Notes: a model not told the origin generated them from the sequence alone. A stretch of 64,000 nt of DNA from Lacrimispora defluvii (GCA_013036995.1 JAAOXG010000002.1:62001-126000); one strand, 5' to 3'. Shown: positions 8,421-18,539, counted from the stretch's first letter. Translations and numbers: made by a program.

Positions 8421-9281
8421 TTATTTTATTTTGTGTACCGGAATCTGGATTTCAGACAGCCAGTCCTCTTCCTTGTCCTTGTTCCAAACCCCATCCATAT
8501 AAGATTCCCTGATATTTCCACAAATCTCATATCCATTCTCTTCGATGAATTTCAAAACCTTTGCATAGGAGCGTGGAAAGGTGTCATAAGAACCTTTATG
8601 AAAAATACAGGCTGCTTCTTTGATTTCTGGAAGTTTCTGAAATGATACCAGTTTTGAATCCTGTTTTAATTCGGTTACCGCTTCGCAGGTCTCGATTAAA
8701 ATCTGTTCCTCTTTATATCCCGGTTCTAAATACTGAGTAAAGCAGTATTCCGGCATCGCGCATTCACATCCAAGTCGCTCCATTTCCGCTCCCATCTGTG
8801 GCATTAACTCAAAAAGCGCATTGTAGTTTTCCACCGTAACTCTCATACTTGCCACAATCACTTCCGGAATGCTCTTAATCAACACGTGTGTGGCGGAATC
8901 GACCTGCTCCTCTAAAAGATAGCTCTCGACCTGGGCAAGTTTTGCTGTCAGTTCCGCTATTTCTTTTAAAATCTGTTGTTTTTTCTTCTGCAATAATTCT
9001 TTTTCCGGCTTGCCGGCCTGAATCTGCCTGATATCCTCAATAGAGAATTCCATGTTCCGCAATGCTAAAATCTGGTGTAAATCTGCGCACTGGCTAAGCA
9101 GGTAATAACGGTAACCATTCTCTTCCACGCAGGCAGGCTTTAACAATCCCTGTTCATCATAATACCGCAGTGCTTTGATCGTGACACGGTTCATTGCCGC
9201 AAACATTCCAATCTTATACAGGGTATCCTGTGATTTTTTCTCACAGGAATGCCCCTGATCCATCTTATAATATTCTCCCAT
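8421..9281 (-). CDS. MerR-family regulator with GyrI-like effector domain
   Basis: This 286-residue protein has an N-terminal MerR helix-turn-helix (IGMFAAMNRVTIKALRYYDEQGLL, residues about 24-47), a coiled-coil dimerisation helix around 95-125, and a C-terminal GyrI/BmrR-like drug-binding domain. Such proteins activate promoters with long spacers when a hydrophobic drug is bound. It lies 14 nt after the UvrA-like gene and shares its operon, so the pair is probably autoregulated from the MerR-type promoter at 11618-11648. The ATG is preceded by GGGAGGAA. Confidence 0.88.
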   Translation of the reverse strand: MGEYYKMDQGHSCEKKSQDTLYKIGMFAAMNRVTIKALRYYDEQGLLKPACVEENGYRYYLLSQCADLHQILALRNMEFSIEDIRQIQAGKPEKELLQKKKQQILKEIAELTAKLAQVESYLLEEQVDSATHVLIKSIPEVIVASMRVTVENYNALFELMPQMGAEMERLGCECAMPEYCFTQYLEPGYKEEQILIETCEAVTELKQDSKLVSFQKLPEIKEAACIFHKGSYDTFPRSYAKVLKFIEENGYEICGNIRESYMDGVWNKDKEEDWLSEIQIPVHKIK

Positions 9282-9295
9282 TTATAATTCCTCCC

Positions 9296-11572
9296 TCAAC
9301 ATGCCTGCACTGTCGTCATCTCCTCACAGTCCCTTCTTAAATATCTGGCTGTAATGGTGTCTGACTGTACAATCATGTCTCCTGGCGTTCCCGTAAAAAC
9401 AACTTCTCCGCCTCCGCTTCCTCCATCTGGTCCAATATCAATGATATAATCTGCCTGTTTCATAACGTCTAAGTTATGCTCGATTACAATTACTGTATTT
9501 CCCCTTTTTATGAAACCTTCGAGAAGCTGCATAATATATTTTACATCCGAAGCATGAAGGCCTGTGGTCGGTTCATCTAATACATAGATATTCCCCTTCT
9601 GATTCAGATTCTTTGCCAGTTTGATTCGCTGCCGTTCTCCACCTGATAATGTCGAAAGTGGCTGTCCAAGCGAAAGATAAGATAGACCGACCTCTGCCAT
9701 CGCCTCAAGCTGTCTTTCTATCTTTTTATTTCCTGCAAAGTAAGGAATTGCCTCATCCACTGTCATATTTAAAATATCCACAATATTTTTTCCATGATAG
9801 CGATAGGACAATGCTTCTTTATGATAGCGCTGTCCCTCGCAGTTCTCGCATACCGTAACGACCGGATCCATAAACACAAGTTCCGTTACGACAACACCTT
9901 TTCCCTTGCACATTGGACATGCACCCTTACTGTTAAAAGAAAACATAGATGCATCTGTCTTATTTTCTGCTGCCACAACTTTTCTTATTTCATCAAAAAA
10001 ACCAAGAAAAGTTGCTGGAGTAGAACGTCCTGTTGCTGTTACCGGTGACTGGTCTACCAATATGACACGCTCCTCATATTCTTTTGCAAACACATCCCGA
10101 ATCAAGGTACTTTTCCCTGAACCAGCAACGCCTGTTACAACCGTTAGTACACCAAGTGGAATACCGACCGTGATATCTTTTAAGTTATGAAGTGTGGCAT
10201 GCTGTACCGTTAAGAATTCCCTTGGAATACGTGGTTTTTGCTTGATTGCTGTCCATTCCCGCATGGCTTCGCCAGTCCTTGTCTGGGAAATCAAAAGTTC
10301 TTCATAACTTCCCTGGAACAGAATTTCTCCGCCGTTTCGTCCAGCCAGTGGTCCCACATCGATCACTTCATCCGCAATCCGAATTACGTCCTTATCATGC
10401 TCTACCACAAGCACGGTATTTCCCTTATCCCGCAGACTTTTTAAGAGTCTTGTCATCCGGTGTACATCTCTTGGATGCATTCCAGTACTGGGCTCGTCAA
10501 AAATATAGGTCATACCTGTCAAAGCACTTCCCATATACCGCACCAGCTTTAGCCGCTGTGCCTCCCCTCCGGAAAGAGATGATGATTCCCGGTTCATACT
10601 TAGATATGGCAGTCCAATATCAATCATTCGGGTCAGAGTTGCTATCAATGTCTGCACAATGGTCTGTGCTCGTTCATCCGTAACTTTCTCCAAAACCTCA
10701 CGCAGACGAACAAATTCCATCTCACACATATCCGCAATACTATATCCTCCCACCAGACAGCTAAGTGCCTTTTCGTTCAGTCGTCTCCCTTTACAAATGG
10801 GGCATTCCCGCTGCTTAATCATGGAATCTACCCTTTTCTGTGTGCTGTCGCTTGAACCTGATGTGTCTCGTTTCAATAACAGCCTGGATAAATGCGTGTA
10901 AATTCCTTCCACACGTTTATCCACTCTTTTTCCATCTTTTTCATAAGCTCCATAAAGAAGCAGATTCCGTTCTTTTTCTGAATAATCTTTTAGCTTTTTG
11001 TCCGGATCAAACAGACCAGATTCCACATATTGCTTATAATACCAGTTGCCCGGACGAAATACAGGAAGATCGACCATACCCTCATTCCAGGATTTCTCCT
11101 CATCCAAGGCACCGCTAAGATCGAGCTCTACCACTTTTCCAAGTCCAGAACATTTGGGGCACATTCCATTTGGATCATTAAAGGAAAAGTTAGAAGCCGT
11201 TCCCACATACGGTGTGCCAATTCTGGAAAAAAGCAATCGCAGCGCAGAATACAGATCACTGATTGTTCCGACTGTTGATCTTGCATTTCCCCCCAGCCTG
11301 CTCTGGTCAATTACAACGGAAGCTGACAGGTTTTCAATCCGCTCAGCCTTTGGTTTTTCATATTTTGGAAGTCTGCCACGGATAAACGCGGTATACGTCT
11401 CATTCATCTGCCTCTGGCTTTCCGCTGCGATCGTATCAAATACGATACTTGATTTTCCAGAACCGGACACCCCTGTAAATACCACAATTTTCCCTTTTGG
11501 AATATCAAGGGATACATTTTTCAAATTATTCTGACATAATCCCCGAATCATTATTTTTTCCTGTTGTAACAT
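9296..11572 (-). CDS. Short UvrA-like ABC ATPase (UvrA2/drug-resistance type)
   Basis: A 758-residue protein with two UvrA-type ABC modules: Walker A GVSGSGKSS at 34-42 and GVAGSGKST in the second half, two LSGGE(A/R)QR signatures, and zinc-binding pairs CPKC, CPIC, CPMC and CENC. Housekeeping UvrA is about 940 residues; this one lacks the UvrB-binding insert and matches the shorter paralogues linked to drug tolerance. The ATG at 11572 follows GGAG; a TTG at 11593 is an alternative. It is co-transcribed with the MerR gene, which supports a role against a DNA-binding compound rather than general excision repair. Confidence 0.85.
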   Translation of the reverse strand: MLQQEKIMIRGLCQNNLKNVSLDIPKGKIVVFTGVSGSGKSSIVFDTIAAESQRQMNETYTAFIRGRLPKYEKPKAERIENLSASVVIDQSRLGGNARSTVGTISDLYSALRLLFSRIGTPYVGTASNFSFNDPNGMCPKCSGLGKVVELDLSGALDEEKSWNEGMVDLPVFRPGNWYYKQYVESGLFDPDKKLKDYSEKERNLLLYGAYEKDGKRVDKRVEGIYTHLSRLLLKRDTSGSSDSTQKRVDSMIKQRECPICKGRRLNEKALSCLVGGYSIADMCEMEFVRLREVLEKVTDERAQTIVQTLIATLTRMIDIGLPYLSMNRESSSLSGGEAQRLKLVRYMGSALTGMTYIFDEPSTGMHPRDVHRMTRLLKSLRDKGNTVLVVEHDKDVIRIADEVIDVGPLAGRNGGEILFQGSYEELLISQTRTGEAMREWTAIKQKPRIPREFLTVQHATLHNLKDITVGIPLGVLTVVTGVAGSGKSTLIRDVFAKEYEERVILVDQSPVTATGRSTPATFLGFFDEIRKVVAAENKTDASMFSFNSKGACPMCKGKGVVVTELVFMDPVVTVCENCEGQRYHKEALSYRYHGKNIVDILNMTVDEAIPYFAGNKKIERQLEAMAEVGLSYLSLGQPLSTLSGGERQRIKLAKNLNQKGNIYVLDEPTTGLHASDVKYIMQLLEGFIKRGNTVIVIEHNLDVMKQADYIIDIGPDGGSGGGEVVFTGTPGDMIVQSDTITARYLRRDCEEMTTVQAC

Positions 11573-11617
11573 GTTTTTCACTCTCCATTTCAAAGCTGTC
11601 TTTATTGGTACAGTGTC

Positions 11618-11648
11618 ATGCTACAGCCTCCCCTTAGGGAAGAGTCAA
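11618..11648 (-). promoter_or_regulatory. MerR-type promoter upstream of the UvrA-like gene
   Basis: On the minus strand TTGACT and TAGCAT are separated by 19 nt, not 17, and the spacer holds a near-perfect dyad (CTTCCC, TAA, GGGGAG). This is the architecture that MerR activators remodel. It lies between the flavodoxin stop and the UvrA-like gene, upstream of the operon that encodes a MerR protein. Confidence 0.7.
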
Positions 11649-11656
11649 GAGGTGTT

Positions 11657-12157
11657 TTATTTTTCCTTTACGCATGTAACTAATGGTGTAATATATGTCC
11701 GGTCTGAATTGTCAAATGAAGTTCCCAGCGTATCTGCCATGAATTGATCCTGTGGTGTCTTATCTTCTTTCTTTGCAGCTGATTTTTTCATGGTCTTTAG
11801 CATTGCCCTTATCATAAAGTTAAGTTCCGAAAAGCGAAAGCCCCCGACCAGATAAAAAAGTTCTTTGTCTTCGATATGATTTTGCTTTTTCATCTCTGCA
11901 GTATCGGTCAACTTCTCTGGTGAGGCACCTACTGCAAACACGACCAACTGCTTTGGATTCATTTTTAATACTTTATCTAATCCATTGATCATGCCTCCCA
12001 TGATCCAGCCTCCAAAAATAATGCATTCATTTTCTCGGATCGCCTGTTCTGATACTTCCTTTAGACTAACGGCCTGACACTTTAAATCCTCTGCGATCCA
12101 CTGTGCATACTGTTTGGTAAATCCTGTAGAACTCTGATATACTACGATTGTTTTCAT
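11657..12157 (-). CDS. Flavodoxin-domain protein
   Basis: The 166-residue protein opens MKTIVVYQSSTGFTKQYAQ, the FMN phosphate-binding loop of flavodoxins, and has a FGGWIMGG segment in the second flavin loop. It resembles the flavodoxin-domain proteins annotated near HemG and probably carries FMN and shuttles electrons in the cytoplasm. The start at 12157 removes a 12-residue extension and puts the family motif at the N terminus. It precedes the UvrA-like operon but the MerR-type promoter lies in between. Confidence 0.75.
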   Translation of the reverse strand: MKTIVVYQSSTGFTKQYAQWIAEDLKCQAVSLKEVSEQAIRENECIIFGGWIMGGMINGLDKVLKMNPKQLVVFAVGASPEKLTDTAEMKKQNHIEDKELFYLVGGFRFSELNFMIRAMLKTMKKSAAKKEDKTPQDQFMADTLGTSFDNSDRTYITPLVTCVKEK

Positions 12158-12239
12158 TTTTTCTCTTGTATGATGTTTATAGAAGCTAAACACATACTTT
12201 CCTTTCTTTTTATTAGTGAATTATAATACATTCAGATGC

Positions 12240-13690
12240 TGTGGACTTTAGATTTTTTTCCTGTAGTCCAACTACTTGAGGGAGTGTATTGCCACGGTTT
12301 TATCTGAATCATTTATAAGCTGGATGTGCCAATGGGTTATCCCTGTCAGAGCACTTATTTCAATCAAGTCTATGAGGGTAAACACCAGTGGAATTGTCAC
12401 AGTGTCAACACTCAGAAAGGAGCTTTTATGATTTATGTAGGCATTGATATTGCCAAACTCAACCATTTTGCCTCTGCCTTATCTTCAGATGGTGAAATAA
12501 TGCTTCAACCGTTCAAATTTACAAATGACTATGATGGCTTCCATCTGCTCGCTCAGAAGCTCGATTCCTTCGATTCTGACGAACTCATCATAGGTCTTGA
12601 ATCAACGGCCCATTATGGCAACAACCTTGTTGAATTCCTTGTTAATCATCACTACAAGGTCTGTGTCATAAACCCTATTCAGACTTCTACTATGCGAAAA
12701 AACAACATTCGTAAAACGAAGACTGATAAGGTAGATACTTTTATTATTGCTAAAACTTTGATGATGAATCCTCACCGCCTCTATTCCCAGTATGATATTT
12801 CTCTCATGCATTTAAAGGAATTAGGTCGTTTCCGTATGAAGATCATTAAGAAACGTACACAGGCTAAGATTCAGCTTACATCCTATGTCGATCAGGCTTT
12901 CCCTGAATTGCAGTACTTCTTTAAATCTGGCATACATCAGAAATCTGTATACGCTGTTTTAAAAGAAGCACCAACACCGGATGCGGTTGCTTCTATGCAT
13001 ATGACCCATCTGTCACATCTTCTTGAAACTACCTCACACGGACATTTTAAGAAGGATTCTGCAACTGAATTAAGGATTCTGGCACAGAAGTCTGTCGGTA
13101 GCAACGACAGTTCTATATCTACTCAGATAACCCAGACCATTGATCTGATTGAGTTACTGGATAGCCAAGTTAAGGATGTAGAATCTCAGATGGAGCTGAT
13201 TGTTACTTCACTGGATTCTGTCATCATGACAATTCCTGGCATTGGTTTTATCAATGGAGGAATGATACTGGGCGAGATTGGCGATATAACACGCTTTTCT
13301 AACCCTTCAAAAGTGCTTGCATTCTCTGGTCTTGATCCTACTGTCTATCAGTCAGGTAACTTCAATGCCAGCCACACCAAGATGTCTAAAAGAGGCTCTC
13401 GTCCTCTAAGATTTGCTCTGGTGAACGCTGCACATAACGTTGTCAGAAACAATAAAACCTTTAAAGATTACTATGATCAAAAAATCTCTGAAGGAAAGTC
13501 CCATTACAATGCCTTAGGCCATTGTGCCGGGAAGCTAGTTCGCATCATATATAAGATGCTCACAGACAACGTCGAATTTAAGCTTGATTAAAATCTGACC
13601 TTTTACATAAATTTTTAAAATGAGCCTTAGTTGGCTTTATTAAAGTCAGCCTTTTTTCGGTCAGAAATATAAATACATTTTTTTGTTAAT
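12240..13690 (+). mobile_element. IS110-family insertion sequence, ends approximate
   Basis: A transposase gene stands alone on the plus strand among minus-strand genes, with about 185 nt of noncoding DNA before it and about 100 nt after. IS110 elements usually lack clear terminal inverted repeats, and none was found, so both ends are estimates. The flanking noncoding DNA contains short hairpins. Confidence 0.5.
12428..13591 (+). CDS. IS110-family transposase
   Basis: A 387-residue recombinase with the N-terminal DEDD domain ([27 protein letters not shown]) and a C-terminal Tnp_20 domain ([34 protein letters not shown]). The start at 12428 has AAAGGAG 7 nt upstream; a longer in-frame start at 12326 lacks one. 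It catalyses cut-and-paste-like movement of the element. In this family the noncoding end can encode a bridge RNA that picks the target. Confidence 0.92.
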   Translation: MIYVGIDIAKLNHFASALSSDGEIMLQPFKFTNDYDGFHLLAQKLDSFDSDELIIGLESTAHYGNNLVEFLVNHHYKVCVINPIQTSTMRKNNIRKTKTDKVDTFIIAKTLMMNPHRLYSQYDISLMHLKELGRFRMKIIKKRTQAKIQLTSYVDQAFPELQYFFKSGIHQKSVYAVLKEAPTPDAVASMHMTHLSHLLETTSHGHFKKDSATELRILAQKSVGSNDSSISTQITQTIDLIELLDSQVKDVESQMELIVTSLDSVIMTIPGIGFINGGMILGEIGDITRFSNPSKVLAFSGLDPTVYQSGNFNASHTKMSKRGSRPLRFALVNAAHNVVRNNKTFKDYYDQKISEGKSHYNALGHCAGKLVRIIYKMLTDNVEFKLD

Positions 13691-13725
13691 TTATGGTTGA
13701 CTTTTCATAGCTGGTCTTGTATTTC

Positions 13726-14355
13726 TTATTGTTTTAATTTATTGTATTGAATCGCTTCTTTAGGACATACCTGACTGCAATTAGTACACTGCAAACACAA
13801 AGCCGTGTCAATCTTTGCCTTTTTTTCATTATTTACTTTTATCGCCTCTGTTGGACATACACCTACACAAAGTTTACATCCAACGCATTTATTACTATCT
13901 ACATTCTTGGAATATCTTGAAAATCTACCAAATGTTTTTTGAAGAATACCAAAAGGACATAGTAAATTATGAAACACATAGGGCCTATATCTTAAAGTCA
14001 TAAAGATGGAAATAAATAACCAAATAAGTAAAATAGGTAAGTTAATCTGCCAAACTCTTTTCATAGAAATCATCAATGCAATGCTAAAAGTTAATGTAAG
14101 CCACGGAATTTTCCCAGACTGCAGCCATTTGGGTGTCTTATTTGTTTGGATTTTTAACTTTTTTGAAAACCATTCGACACCTATCATAACAGTATTCATA
14201 GGACATGCATATCCACAATACACTCTTCCAAAAAACATTGCTACTAAAAGACTTATGGCAAACAGTCCCAACCATAGCATCATTTTTCCATTTGCAATTA
14301 ATATTAAGAATCCAATCAAAAATATTCCACGAATTATTGCTCCTACATACTTCAT
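13726..14355 (-). CDS. NapH/CcgN-like membrane 4Fe-4S protein
   Basis: This 209-residue protein has about four hydrophobic segments, a GRVYCGYACPMN motif and a second LLCPFG motif typical of the NapH/NosR/CcoG type, and two C-terminal ferredoxin clusters (CVGCKLCVGVCP and CLQCTNCSQVCP). It probably moves electrons at the membrane. A GAGGAGG site precedes the ATG. It follows the permease-ferredoxin fragment by 18 nt, so the two formed one operon before the IS1380 insertion cut the upstream gene. Confidence 0.8.
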   Translation of the reverse strand: MKYVGAIIRGIFLIGFLILIANGKMMLWLGLFAISLLVAMFFGRVYCGYACPMNTVMIGVEWFSKKLKIQTNKTPKWLQSGKIPWLTLTFSIALMISMKRVWQINLPILLIWLFISIFMTLRYRPYVFHNLLCPFGILQKTFGRFSRYSKNVDSNKCVGCKLCVGVCPTEAIKVNNEKKAKIDTALCLQCTNCSQVCPKEAIQYNKLKQ

Positions 14356-14373
14356 ATCCTTTACCTCCTCTCG

Positions 14374-14850
14374 TTATTCAGATTGCCCCACTACAATTGC
14401 TTTTGTAGGACATTTATCTGCCATTTTCACAATAACAGCGATTTGCGATTTCTCTTTTGGATCTTGCTTTACAAAAGCTTTATTATCCCTAATTTCGTAA
14501 TACTCAGGTAATAATTTCACACAAACACCACAGCCAATGCAATATTCTTGTTTTATTGTGAGTATTCTTTCTTTACTTTCCATTTCTGGTTTAGGCAGAT
14601 CTCTTGTTTTTACAAATAATGCCATAAAATATCCCATAGTAAAAATCGAAATTACAGTTAGCACCCAACGTATTCCCATAAATTTAATGCCTAAAAATTT
14701 CACTTCATTTGCAAGCATAGGTATTTTTATAACACCCCATGAGCTTAATATAATTACAATATTTGTAATGCTGGCACCTTTTTTCAACATTAGCTTACTA
14801 ATTGGGAATGCCGCATAGATAGGTCCTGCAGAAATACTTCCTAATACCTG
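14374..14850 (-). pseudogene. ArsP-type permease with C-terminal ferredoxin domain, 5' end lost
   Basis: The reading frame is open from the IS1380 end at 14850 to the stop at 14374. The first readable residues VLGSISAGPIYAAFPI match the conserved C-terminal half of DUF318/ArsP permeases. They are followed by two hydrophobic stretches and a CIGCGVC...CP cluster segment. An internal ATG at 14790 could start a 138-residue fragment. The N-terminal half of the permease is not found on the other side of the insertion sequence, so the gene is a remnant. Confidence 0.75.
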
Positions 14851-16554
14851 AATCCGTGAAACTCACGGATTAATCATAGCAAGTCGCACAAAGTGTATTG
14901 TTCTCTTCGAAAGAAGTGTATATTGTGCGCTTGCCTGCTTTCAAATATCGTTTATTAAGCAGACGTTCACAAATTATCCGTCTCTTAATAAGCCACATAG
15001 TGGCTTCTGTTATTTATCCGTTATGCCAATGCAAATTTTTGAAACAGATCCATAAATACATACCGCCATGTGTTACTACATCCGAGCGCAAGGACTACTT
15101 TTCGGGCATGCGATGTTATATGTCCTGCAATCAAAATCAGATTGCTTATTACTGTTCTCAGACGGCGTCGTTTTACAACATGTTTTGTCTTTGGTGCTTT
15201 CTTGCTCTTTAATGATTCCTGCCCTATCATTCTTAAAATGTTGTATGCAATGATGGTTAACTCCAAAACAAGCTCATTTGTTTCAAATTTACCAGATGGA
15301 AGACGTTCTACATCCATATCAGTTTTGATTTCACTGTGATAATGTTCGCATTCACCATGTGCATGATATAAGGCAATTACTTCATCATCTGTGGCACCTA
15401 AATTTGTCCACCATGTGTTTGCTTCTATGTCGGCTGGCAAAAGAAACTGCCCATGTTTATCAATACTTCGTTCTATGATTTCATAGCCGATACGCATACA
15501 CATTGTTTTATCGTTGTTTTCATCATCTGTGTAGGTAACATCCTTCCAAGAGGAACCAACATAGACTTCTTTTCCGTCACGAGGATTGCGAATATCTTTA
15601 CAGCATTCTTTTGCAAGCGAAATCCAGTCATCTTTGCTTTCACCTCTGCGAAGATTTCGTTTCACAATAAACCAGGAGCCATCTTCAATTAAGATACCCA
15701 GGTTTTTCGCTGCATCATTCCCAGAATCGAGACGGATCAGCAGTGGTGCATCTGTCAACTGATGACATAATTGCAGAGTTTCTTTCAGAAATTCTGGTGT
15801 ATGTTTCTGACAGTGCTGTTTTCCTTCACGCAGCTCACAGTTAACAAGAAAACCTTCTGTTCCAATATATTCCATCATTGGTGCATAGCCATCATAACCT
15901 TTATAGGTTCTAGAAACACCTTCTTTTGAAGTCTTGGAATTATCAAAAGGAGTTACGTCTATATCAACTGGAACATAGCCATTTTCAAGTGCCGTTGGTC
16001 GGATGTTATACGTTTTGAACATGTCAACATTGGCTTGCAGAATGGTATCTCGCAACGAAGAACCAATATCATCCATTCGTTGGCGAAGTGTTTCAGCCGA
16101 TGGAATTGCATAAGCGATTCCAAGTGCCATTTTGTAATATTCAGGGTCATCCATCATTTCATGGACAGCTTCATATTCTGTTTTACCCTGACAGAGAAGA
16201 CCAATATATGTCAATAGAATATCTCCATTTTTGATTTGTGGCTGAGAACGTTTTGCTGAAACAGACATACGGTTACATTTCTTTGCAAAGTCACGTTTGC
16301 CTAACATAGAACCAACAAGAGAAAGACCACTTGGTGTAATTAGGCGTTCTTCGGAGAATTCTACAACTAATTTTTTCATAACAATCACCTCTATATTTGA
16401 TGCTTTTATTTTACCAAATATCGGCATGGATTGCTTAGAAAAATCAATAATTTTTTCACCCATTGGGTGATTTTGAAACATAGAACAAAAAACTAATCAA
16501 CCCGTTAAAATATGTGGTTTCCAATACATATTTTTTATATGAGTTTCACGGATT
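14851..16554 (-). mobile_element. IS1380-family insertion sequence
   Basis: The element is bounded by perfect 15-bp terminal inverted repeats, AATCCGTGAAACTCA at 14851-14865 and its complement at 16540-16554, and contains one transposase gene. The four bases outside each end (CCTG and ATGG) differ, so there is no target duplication. Together with the missing permease half this suggests a deletion after insertion. Confidence 0.88.
15021..16379 (-). CDS. IS1380-family transposase
   Basis: A 452-residue DDE transposase that matches the IS1380 type (PF13701): VDIDVTPFDNSKTSKEGVSRTYKGYDGY, LLIRLDSGNDAAKN, and a C-terminal CEHYHSEIKTDMDVERLPSG segment with the last acidic residues. The start at 16379 has AGAGGTG at good spacing; the longer reading to 16481 does not. 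It lies wholly between the 15-bp repeats and seems intact. Confidence 0.92.
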   Translation of the reverse strand: MKKLVVEFSEERLITPSGLSLVGSMLGKRDFAKKCNRMSVSAKRSQPQIKNGDILLTYIGLLCQGKTEYEAVHEMMDDPEYYKMALGIAYAIPSAETLRQRMDDIGSSLRDTILQANVDMFKTYNIRPTALENGYVPVDIDVTPFDNSKTSKEGVSRTYKGYDGYAPMMEYIGTEGFLVNCELREGKQHCQKHTPEFLKETLQLCHQLTDAPLLIRLDSGNDAAKNLGILIEDGSWFIVKRNLRRGESKDDWISLAKECCKDIRNPRDGKEVYVGSSWKDVTYTDDENNDKTMCMRIGYEIIERSIDKHGQFLLPADIEANTWWTNLGATDDEVIALYHAHGECEHYHSEIKTDMDVERLPSGKFETNELVLELTIIAYNILRMIGQESLKSKKAPKTKHVVKRRRLRTVISNLILIAGHITSHARKVVLALGCSNTWRYVFMDLFQKFALA

Positions 16555-16688
16555 ATGGAAATCTTTATTTAGTTTACCACATTTGTGTTCAAACCTCAAC
16601 ATTATGTTGCCTAAATTTTCGAACAATGATGCTTAAATTTTCAAGCATCTTGTAGATAGGGGTATTTCAAAAAATAAGCTTTCTACCT

Positions 16689-18182
16689 CTATCTCCCATT
16701 TCTGTGTGTCAGTGTAACAATCTGCTGTTTTTCTTGTTCTTTTTCATACTCCTCTGATCGACGTTCTCTTGCATATTTTACTCGTGCATCATATTCATCA
16801 TTAAATTCATCAAAGACACTCATTTTATACCGAATTCCCTGCATAGATTCCTCCGTATATCCCATTCGTTCCATATATTTGTTTAATTCTTCCATCCGGT
16901 CATCAGATGGTGGTGGAAGGAGCTTTGCACGTTCTGTCAGGGAAAGCTTGCGATATTCAGATGGTACTGGGATATCCAGTGTCTCCTCAAGTGCATCTGC
17001 ATGATTGCCAGACATTCCTGACGTATCAGAATTACTGGTACCAACACCTTGCCATTCTTTATTGAAATCATCAAATGCAGCACCGTAAAAGATGGTATCA
17101 TCATTCTCTGGAATTTCATGTTTTTCCTGGAACTCATCATAGGCTTGATACGGGGTAACTTGCATCACCTCAGGTTCTTCTTGAGTCTTAGAAGATTGCT
17201 CGCTCTCTTTTCTATAATCCTTTTCTTTATCCGTCTCATCATCTTCCCATTTAGAATAGTCTTTCACAGACTGGCTGGAATGCTCGATGTCCTGCTCCGT
17301 TCTTGTATATTCAAACCATTTTTCTTTTTTCTTTTGTTTCAGGTATTCCTTAATGCCTGCTACAGTAAACCTGGCTCCCAGCTTACTTCCTCTTACCGCC
17401 TGCACTTTTCCACCTTTGCTTCGGTATGGAAGTGCGTAGCTGATGGTATTCCCTTTTAGTCTGATATTCATATGGTAAGTTCTCTGTAACATACTTACCA
17501 CATCATCTAAGGTCTGTGTTGTCGGATCATTCATGGCTAGTCGGATGAATATCCTCATCTCATCCTTGAAAGACAGTTTTTCACGCTTTTTCATCTGCAT
17601 TTCTGCAAAAGTTCGTTCATCTCTAGTCTTATCATGATTATAGAAACTGTCACGGATGGAATGTGTCAAGCCACGTCGCTGGCACTGTTCCCCAAAGTAT
17701 CGCGACATTTCCACCAGTTCCTTCGGTCCTCGCCGGAAAGAAGAACCATCCTTCTGATTACAGTTACTGACCAGAAAGTGTACATGCACATGCTCTGTAT
17801 CTACATGAACTGCAAATAGTACCTCAAATCCTTTCTTCCAGAAGAATTCATGAGCAAAATCTTCTGCCATGCTGTATGCATCCGCATAGGTCAGCTTATC
17901 ATTATCCTCTGGGTGGAAGGATATGGACAGCTTCTGTGCAAGAATATCCTTTGGCAAGAATCGGCTGTACTTCTTCTGATGCATTTTTCTTGTCATCAGC
18001 AGGCTGTTGGCAAAATTATCACGGTTGCAACCAAAGGCATTGTATAACTCTGGCTCGGTCTTAATAATGCCCGCACTTAACTGTTCTTTCTTCTGTCCCA
18101 GGATATAATCTGCAGCACTGTGAAGTTGTGCTACGGATTTGCATGGAGCATATTTTACATTTACATTTCCATATACTGGCAT
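16689..18182 (-). CDS. Relaxase/mobilization nuclease (MobA-type)
   Basis: The 497-residue protein has an N-terminal relaxase domain with the metal-binding histidines H131, H133 and H135 in EHVHVHF, and a Tyr-rich N-terminal region that would include the nicking tyrosine. The C-terminal 200 residues are acidic and low in complexity. It nicks one strand at an origin of transfer and pilots it into a recipient. Its ATG directly abuts the MobC stop codon. Confidence 0.88.
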   Translation of the reverse strand: MPVYGNVNVKYAPCKSVAQLHSAADYILGQKKEQLSAGIIKTEPELYNAFGCNRDNFANSLLMTRKMHQKKYSRFLPKDILAQKLSISFHPEDNDKLTYADAYSMAEDFAHEFFWKKGFEVLFAVHVDTEHVHVHFLVSNCNQKDGSSFRRGPKELVEMSRYFGEQCQRRGLTHSIRDSFYNHDKTRDERTFAEMQMKKREKLSFKDEMRIFIRLAMNDPTTQTLDDVVSMLQRTYHMNIRLKGNTISYALPYRSKGGKVQAVRGSKLGARFTVAGIKEYLKQKKKEKWFEYTRTEQDIEHSSQSVKDYSKWEDDETDKEKDYRKESEQSSKTQEEPEVMQVTPYQAYDEFQEKHEIPENDDTIFYGAAFDDFNKEWQGVGTSNSDTSGMSGNHADALEETLDIPVPSEYRKLSLTERAKLLPPPSDDRMEELNKYMERMGYTEESMQGIRYKMSVFDEFNDEYDARVKYARERRSEEYEKEQEKQQIVTLTHRNGR

Positions 18183-18539
18183 CTAACTCACCACCTTTTC
18201 GTATAGCATTAATACTGTATTTTCTAGTTGCTGATATTTTCTCTGATAAAAATCAAAAGATGTTTTGCTTGCAAGGTCTGGATAAGCATTGATATTTCTT
18301 GCCATCTGGTTGATGTTCACGCCTTGCTTCTTTAATTCATATGATACGTCATTCATGACTTTTGTGAATTCCTTTAATGTTACTCCGTCAATCTGCTTGC
18401 CTCGATTCACCCGAAGCAGATAGTCAATGAAATCTGCGTTGCTTTTATAACCACTCTCTGACTTTTGCTTCTCAAATTCACGCATCAGAGTGTGGTCAAC
18501 ACGGGTATAGATTACCTCGTCTCTTGTTCTGTTTGCCAT
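18183..18539 (-). CDS. MobC-type relaxosome accessory protein
   Basis: A 118-residue basic protein with an N-terminal ribbon-helix-helix-like part (RVDHTLMREFEKQKSESG) and the MobC signature region GVNINQMARNINAYPD. It would bind the transfer origin beside the relaxase. The stop codon abuts the relaxase start. A noncoding region rich in inverted repeats lies immediately upstream, where an origin of transfer is expected. Confidence 0.85.
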   Translation of the reverse strand: MANRTRDEVIYTRVDHTLMREFEKQKSESGYKSNADFIDYLLRVNRGKQIDGVTLKEFTKVMNDVSYELKKQGVNINQMARNINAYPDLASKTSFDFYQRKYQQLENTVLMLYEKVVS

